In this document: positions 57,618-64,000 of the stretch, piece after piece
How positions within the stretch are numbered: position 1 is the first letter of the stretch
Layout of the letters: every line of letters starts with the position of its first letter
NCBI GenBank assembly: GCA_014925825.1
Contig: JACGCK010000186.1
Location: forward strand, 1-64,000
From: Pholiota molesta
Lineage: Eukaryota; Basidiomycota; Agaricomycetes; Agaricales; Strophariaceae
Direction of reading: 5' to 3'
DNA length: 64,000 bases
Position numbers and translations under genes: made by a program
The notes under the pieces: model-generated
What the model was told of the DNA's origin: nothing
The model's input: only the letters and a program-made list of their open reading frames with translations
Database searches by the model: none

Positions 57618-58985
57618 GACGGAGGCGTGCTTCGGCTGAGGTTGTGGGTGATTTGAGGATGCTCGTATTACATATTTATGTTCGTCTTCTCGTGTTTCTC
57701 TATTTTTTGAACGGAACGTCGACTGATTTTTTTTGTTCCGTCCACAGTTTCTATTGACACATTGTACATCATCACGGATACCCCTTGGCTAGCAGGGATA
57801 CCTTTATTTCTTAATATCAACGATATACCGCTACCTTCTCTACCCAAACATAGGATCGGTACATCCTAATGCATTGCGATCATTCTTGGTACTTCTTTGA
57901 AAGTCCTTGACAAATCCCTGATGACGAAGCAGAAGAACACCCCAGCCACCCTTGAGCGCTTGAGCACCCGCGCGCGATACCCATGCTGGCCGTCTTCCCT
58001 TTATCGACAAGCGAACGCTGCACCCGCTAAGTACAAACAGGTATGTTTCCAATCCAGCTGCAGCTGTAATACCCTCTTCGTTAACTCCTTGACGCATCAA
58101 GGACATCATCTGGCCGGTAGGGACATACGTGTGTGTGTGTGAATGTCCACGATATGACCGAAGAAGAAAAAAGCTCGAGGATAGGCTTGACTGTTGCAGC
58201 TGGGGACAAGGAGCCTTCGCTCTCATGACATCGCCGACGCATTGTGATTCCTCGTGCCTTGAGGTGACACTCCATTTCAACCCAGCCGCATTTCAGGGCA
58301 CAAGCAAAGGATCTTCCCTGTTGAGATGAACAACCAATTACATGATGGAAGCCTCGACCCTCCTTGAGAATCAATATAAATTCGATGAATCTCTTCAGAA
58401 TTCATTCGATCCATGCCTCCAGACTACTGTTATGCATTTTTCGACTCCTTCCATGCGCCGCCAGCGCTGAACGAAATCTCCGACGATGATTATGAGGAAG
58501 ATTGCGGAGCAAAGGGAGACTGAAGTCGACGAGAAGCAGGCAGCTCCATCCAAGTCTCCTGAAAATCTGTATGACACTTTCAATACCATCTTTTCTATTT
58601 GATTCATGATTTGATTATTGGGTACTATAGCTTGAACGCGGCACCCAAAGTATCTACAGACGATGAATTAAGTAGCTCAGAAACGCAAACGCATTTATCC
58701 CTAGAAATTTCCTGGTGCTTTGTATTTAAGAATGTATACAAGGGATCAGAGAAAGCAAGTGTCCAATATACAAAAACAGTCTACAGAGTTAATAATTTAA
58801 GTACTTCATGCGCGCATTGATTGCTTGGCGAATGATTGCAAAGCAGAAGAAGATAGAATTTGGAGCAATCAAAGCAGGAAAACGGTAAGGAGGGGGTGTC
58901 GCATTACGTCTTGAAAAGAATAGGATAGATTAAGTAGTAAGCATTCAAAAAGGTAGCTCGCATCAGGTTCCTGTGGTTCGTATCA
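57618..58985. other. Intergenic region
   Basis: 3' flanks of the SNARE gene and of the convergent long gene. A short frame near 58,412-58,522 (MPPDYCYAFFDSFHAPPALN) is too short to support. Confidence 0.45.
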
Positions 58986-61900
58986 TCATAAGAGTCGTTC
59001 TTTAATGCCAACAGCCTTGATCCATATCTCTCCTGGCCGGCTAGAATGAAGCAAGAATGGCATTAGCAAGGAAGGTTAAGACAGACCAACCAAGCAGGAA
59101 TACAACTGACCTCCTTTCCCTCAAGATCCGGAACACTTTCCTATTTTCGACTTGCGCTTGTGGAACACGCGGATTTGACCCTTTCAATCGTGGCGGGAAT
59201 GCGCCGGGTCCACACCGATCTTGCAGATCCGCAAGCGCCTCGTTCGTACCCTCCGTCTCCACAACGATCGTACCATACCACCCAGAATCAACAAAGAGAT
59301 TGTTGCTTTCTGGAATTGGGATGCGTCCATTGGCCGGAGAGCCTCGAGGTGCAGTGCTGAGACGGGGCAGGCCTCTTGAGGGTCTTATGGTGAACGACGA
59401 ACGGTGCACCCAACGCACCACGTTGTGGTAGGCGCCTTGAGGTCTGAACAAACCAAATAGGAAATGAGCGGAGGATCCAAGAGAGATGCGATGATCAATC
59501 TTACGTTTCGGTGCGCACCCGATCTTGCAGCAGCTGAAGGTTCAGAGCGATCTCCTCGCCCCACGGGCTGATGTCAATGTGCACAATGGGGTTGGTCGTC
59601 TGCGCGCCGGTGCGTATCACGCGATGGAAATAGGATGGTGGGAAGGCTAACGTCGGAAGGTACTTGGGCAGATCTCCAATGGTCGAATACGTGTAGTCCA
59701 GATCCTAAGAACAAAAGAGCAAGGTCAATCTCCATGCATAGATGCAGCGATATGGCGGACCAGAGCAATGACGGCGGTGCAATGAAAGGTAGACTCACGA
59801 TAAGATAGCTGCCATCCCATACTAGTCTGCCCACGTTGCCTTCATCTCCTACGGCAACGTCCCATACCACATCGCCTAACCGCATCAGACTCGCGATTCC
59901 AGCGCGTTTGCACTCCGCTTCGCATTCCAGGACGCTCTTGTCCGAGAGCCAATCGCCCTCCGGGGAAGGCACAAAGACCCGCAACAGCGGCGCGCGCCGC
60001 AGGCGGAACAGGGGCGACCGGAACGTCAGGCTCGTCTGGGACGCGCTCTGGTAGAGCGTAGTTGGCGGATGACTGTTCCCCTGCTGAGAGTACGAATACA
60101 TCGACGTGGTCGGCGACGGCGCGCGACTGGATACGCGAGACGCCGTCCCGGGGCGCGATGGGGAGAAATTGGCCTTGCCAGGTAAAGTGGTGTATGACGG
60201 CGGTGGCAGCGGTTGACTTTGAGAAACAGAATGTACACTGGCTTCCTTTTCAGCTTGTGCGCGCAAGCGGAGTATCACGCGTGAATATGCACGCGTAGAC
60301 GAAGTGAGAGCGCGAACAGTCTCGACCAGCGAGGGATCGCGGTGATTGGGGTGAATAGAGAGTGAATGTACGTGCATCGCTGCCACACGCGCATATTCGT
60401 GGGTAGGCGTCGACACACCGCGCATGTAGTCGCTCAAATCCTAGATTATTTGTTGTTCTTCGATTAGAAACCCGCCTTACAATAGCATTGAGCAGTAAAT
60501 AACGACGCACCTGCAGAGATATCGACAACGGCTCCTGATCGTCCCACTGCCACCTCGTATAGCCAATAGTCTTCAGATACGACTCCAATATCGCCTCTCT
60601 CAACAAAGGCGTTCGGACGAAGAGTATCCGAATCTCCTTAGACACCGACGAGAGCACACACCAGTCGTAGAACGTAAGAAACGCCAACAGGGACGCAAGG
60701 AGCTGCGGATCCGCCACGAATTGCGTCAATGTGAGGGGTTCGCGCGGAGGCGCGTCAACAGGGACGATATCCTGACGTGCGATCCTTGTTACCACCGGAA
60801 CCGGAGGAGGAGGAGGAGGGACGCCGACCGCACTCGCACTGGACTGGCTACTCTTGTGCCCCCTCCGCCACTGCCGATAGTCCTCAGGCGACACCGGCGT
60901 CAGCGGAACGGCCGCACCGTTCGCCTTCTGCGTCCCCGCAACCTGGCCCTCAACCGCCTCTGCCGGCCCCGCCGCATCGTCAGCGCCGTTCTCCGACGAC
61001 GACGGTGCGCGCGACGACGACGCAGCCTCCTTCGCGCCGCGCGCGCGCTTGATGCTGCCCTCCCTCGGCGGCGGCGGCGTCGCCGGCTTCAGCAGCGTCA
61101 CGCCCTCCACGCGCGCAAACGGATCCTCGTCCAGCGGGATGACAACCCCAGCGCCCGCCGGCGACAGCGGCGTCGGCGTGTGCTGCTGCTGCTGCAGAGG
61201 CGCCTTCCCGACGGCCTTGTGCGGATGGAGCTTGCCCACAAGCGACTCCGGCGTGCTCGGCAGCGTCGTGGCGGAGCCGTTCGCGCTCGCGGTGAGGAGC
61301 GTGTGCAGCGACGCGCTGCTGCCGCCGGGGTGGTGCTGCGCCGGCCGCGCCTTGCTGAGCTTGCGCGGCGAGGCGCGCGCGGGGGTGGTGCCCTGCGGCG
61401 CCGCGGCCAGCTCGTCGCCCCCGGAGCGCGAGCGCGACCGGCCGTGCGTCGCGCCGCGCGGCGGCGAGCGCCGGGCGTTGCTCTCGGGTTGGTGTGGCTG
61501 CTGCTGCTGCTGCTGCTGCATGGGCGGCGTTGGCAGAGACGCCGGAGCCGGCGTGGACAGCGTTCTCTTGGGGGAAGGCGGGCGGGCAGCGGAGGACGCC
61601 CGCGGATCACCCTGGAACCCGCCCCCCTGCGCGTTCTCGAACTCGAACTCGGGCAGCGAGTCCGGGTGCGTCTTCGGCGTCGCGAACACTTCGGCCGGCG
61701 GCAGCAGCTCGTGCTGATACTCGTGGCTTTGGGCTGGGTGATGCGCCGGCGCGTGCCCGTTCGCAGTACTATGCGCGGGCGGCGGCGCCGGATACGCGTG
61801 CTGCTGCTGCTGTCTTCGCTGTGGCTGATAATACGGCTGTGGCTGATAATACGGCTGTGGCTGATAATACGGCTGTGGCTGATAATCCGTCTGTGGCGGC

Positions 61901-64000
61901 TGCTGCTGCTGTGGCGGATAGTACGTCTGCTGCTGCTGCTGCTGCTGCGACCACCGCGCATCCACCACCCCTGCCGGCCCACCCGCTCCCTCCGCGCCGC
62001 CCTCCTCCACCATCGCCGCGAAAATGCGCGGCGTCCCTCTCAGCGGCCCCGTCGGCGCCTGTACGCTCGGTGACTTTCGTAACAGATGCGCTGGCGGCGG
62101 GGCGGGTGCAGGCGCAGACCCAGACCCAGACGCTGCGAACGCCGCCTGGCCCTGGCCCAGAACGCCCCGCTCGGGCGGCAGCGTCGCATGGCGCGGGCGC
62201 TGCGGCTGCTGCTGGACGCCATTCGCACCTGAATGTGACAGCGGCGGCGGCGGTGGCGGTGGTGGTGTCGCGGGCAGAAGCGCATCGGGGCTCCTCCGGC
62301 CGTGCAGGAAAGGGGGGTCGTGGTCGTGCGCAGGAGGCGCAGGCGGCGGACGCGGCGGCGACGGCGAGTGCGCGTCAGCCCGATTCGGCTGTGCTGGTGG
62401 GGGTGGCGGTGGTGAGGGCGGCACCTGTCTCGACGGAGGCAGGGGCGAGCGGCCCACGTCGTTGGTATACGGAGACCCATATGCAGAATACGGGATGTTC
62501 ATGTGCGGGCCAAGAACATGCGGTGCATGTGGGAAGTCCTTGTACGACGACGGCAGGATACCCGCCATCGCCGCATGGCTCGTCGACACGCCCATCTCGT
62601 GTTCGTGTTCGCCGTCGGCGTCCTCTGGAGGCGGCGGAGGGGGCAGCGGGGGGCTCGCAGGGCGCGGCGCAGGGGCGTCGTCGTCCTCGAACGACGGCAG
62701 GGAGGGCTGCGGTTTAAAAACGCCTCGGCCTGGCGGCGCGCGGTACACGCTCTGATCATCACATCACATCACATCACATCACATACATCGCACACCAAAA
62801 ACAAATAACGGGGGAAGGACGGATTAGCCTGGACCGCATGATGCCTCCTCCCGAGATGAAGAAGCAGAAGAAGGGGGAGGGACGCACCGATCGCTGGTGC
62901 AGATGCTGCTGCTGCGTGGGAGGCACCTGGTCCGTAGGGTTTAAGGTATGCGGAGGAGGATCTGGGCGATAATTGGGACGTCCGTTCGCTTTGTCGGGCA
63001 GAGTTTCGTTGCTGAATTCCTATTGAAGCAGAACGTAAGCGATACGGTCGATGACGCGCATGATACGAGAAAGTAGAATGGTCGAAAAAGTAGCTCATCC
63101 AACCCTTACGCGGACAAGACCACGAAAAGGAGGTGCGTATAATAGAGGTCTCGTTCGTCAATGACATTACGTGAACCCGACACACACGTGGAGCGGCTGG
63201 GTCGAGCTTAACGCAGGACAAAGCTGGGATGAAGAAGCAGAAGGGGGAGCCACGCACCGATCGCTGTTGCTGCGTGCCAGGCACCTGTTCCGTAGGGTTT
63301 AAGGTATGCGGAGGAGGATCTGGGCGATAGTTTGGACCTCCATTCGACGCGCCGGCAAGGGTCTCGCTGAATTCCTATTGAAGCAGGATGAACGTAAGCA
63401 CGCGTTAACCTCGAATGACGCGCATGATACGAGAAGAATAGAAGTGATAGTGATAGTGATAGAGCGATCGCCAAAAAACGACGATCTCGCAGAAGGGAAA
63501 CGGAACCCCATCCAAGCCCTACTTAGAACAACGAACGAGAGCTACAGACCACACGTGGCGCGGCTCGTCGAGCTTAACGCAAACCCAGCGCTTCCCGGCG
63601 AGATTTTCGCGGAGGCCGGGGGCGGGATCTGAGCATGCGCTTATACAGACACGAATACGGATAACCTCGCCCCTCCATGACGGCAGTGGCGGCACCCCTA
63701 CGTACGGGAGGGAAAGGCACCAACAGAGCCAGAGCTAGAGCATGAGCTACGCAAACGCACCTGGAACAAGGCAAACTCAGGGGGCAGGTCCAGGACGCGG
63801 TCCGACATGATGGGCGTCCCGCGCACGTCCTGCGCCGGCCGCATCTGCGGGGACGGAGACCCCGCCACGCTCATCCTTTGCGACGCACCACCGTTCCGCG
63901 TGCCACTCGCGTTCCCGGACGGAGGAGGAGCCGGCCGCGGAACGGGGCCCCTCGCGGTCGGCGGCAGCATGCTCTGGCTGGCGGAATACCCTGGATGCGC
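58986..64000 (-). CDS. Long Pro/Gln-rich protein with F-box-like segment, cut by the right edge
   Basis: The C terminus ends ...GEIWIKAVGIKERLL. Exons run upstream through 59,0xx-59,5xx, 59,57x-59,7xx and 59,8xx-60,437, then one exon from about 60,512 to 62,755 and one from 63,761 past 64,000. The large exon is about 600 residues of Pro/Ala/Ser/Gln low complexity, with poly-Gln and repeated YQPQPY at 61,800-61,945. An F-box-like stretch follows (LLASLLAFLTFYDWCVLSSV, SKEIRILFVRTPLLREAILE). The C-terminal region is globular (FRSPLFRLRRAPLLRVFVPS, LASLM..., HNVVRWVHRSSFTIRPSRGL). The protein may link a target to ubiquitin ligase or organise a complex; that is inference. The intron between the last two exons is about 1 kb, exceptional here, and contains a duplication. 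The N terminus is outside the window. Confidence 0.75.
62759..62786. repeat. (CATCA)n microsatellite
   Basis: Five repeats of TCACA/CATCA just upstream of the acceptor of the large exon, inside the long intron. Confidence 0.9.
62850..63600. repeat. Two-copy tandem duplication in an intron
   Basis: The segment starting GATGAAGAAGCAGAAG at about 62,857 recurs from about 63,228, with matching blocks (CACCGATCGCTG, GTAGGGTTTAAGGTATGCGG, GCTGAATTCCTATTGAAGCAG, GACGCGCATGATACGAGAA). The unit is about 365 bp and has diverged by substitutions and short indels. A third matching block (CACGTGG...CGAGCTTAACGCA) occurs at 63,185 and 63,552. Confidence 0.85.

Noticed and set aside
60721..62755. Long plus-strand frames opposite the Pro/Gln-rich gene
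   Set aside because: Arg- and Ala-rich shadows of a GC-rich low-complexity exon; the minus strand has the splice sites and the conserved C-terminal domain.

Overview
This is nuclear DNA of a filamentous basidiomycete, most likely an Agaricomycete. The genes are dense and carry many short introns of about 45-70 bp with GT-AG borders. The protein families (Pil1-type eisosome protein, GH55 glucanase, GMC oxidoreductase, an Agaricomycete-specific multi-pass membrane family) fit that group. All exon structures below were read by eye from the sequence. Where I give a protein length, the exons add up to a whole number of codons. Domain names come from motif recognition, not from a search.

Left part (1-35.9 kb). 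A decayed CAP10/GT90 glycosyltransferase fragment sits at the left edge, followed by weakly interpretable minus-strand coding (0.7-3.05 kb). Next is a tandem array of three paralogous multi-pass membrane protein genes (3.7-10.4 kb) with matching exon structure. Then come a Pro/Ser-rich membrane protein (11.4-14.0 kb), mitochondrial ribosomal protein uS4m with a Glu-Ala-Thr repeat (14.6-16.1 kb), the small subunit of serine palmitoyltransferase (16.7-17.1 kb), a doubtful membrane gene, a Pil1-like eisosome protein (18.3-21.7 kb, minus), a GST-like remnant, a conserved unknown gene (23.8-24.9 kb), a GH55 exo-beta-1,3-glucanase (26.3-30.3 kb, minus) with a MITE in one intron, an MFS transporter (31.9-34.5 kb) and a cysteine-rich secreted protein (35.0-35.9 kb, minus).

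Central part (36,274-52,081). One 15,808-bp DNA transposon fills this stretch. It has 134-bp terminal inverted repeats (TIRs) that are identical base for base, and an 8-bp target duplication (AGGTTCCG). It carries two divergent genes. On the minus strand is a very large zinc-finger protein with a P-element-like RNase H catalytic pattern, taken to be the transposase. On the plus strand is an apparently intact SAP / tyrosine recombinase / GCR1_C-type protein with all the expected catalytic residues. The transposase gene is broken three times: by a 379-bp MITE after codon 5, by an in-frame TGA, and by a 3,456-bp foldback element with a 7-bp target duplication. The right end carries a GC-rich segment with a captured-looking coding fragment, spaced ACTTGTGAA-type repeats and a perfect 30-bp palindrome. 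This two-gene transposon is the most interesting object in the window.

Right part (52.1-64.0 kb). A secreted GMC oxidoreductase, a conserved unknown protein, a Bet1-like SNARE, and a long Pro/Gln-rich protein with an F-box-like segment that runs off the right edge. The genes outside the transposon look like ordinary chromosomal genes and do not form an obvious pathway cluster.
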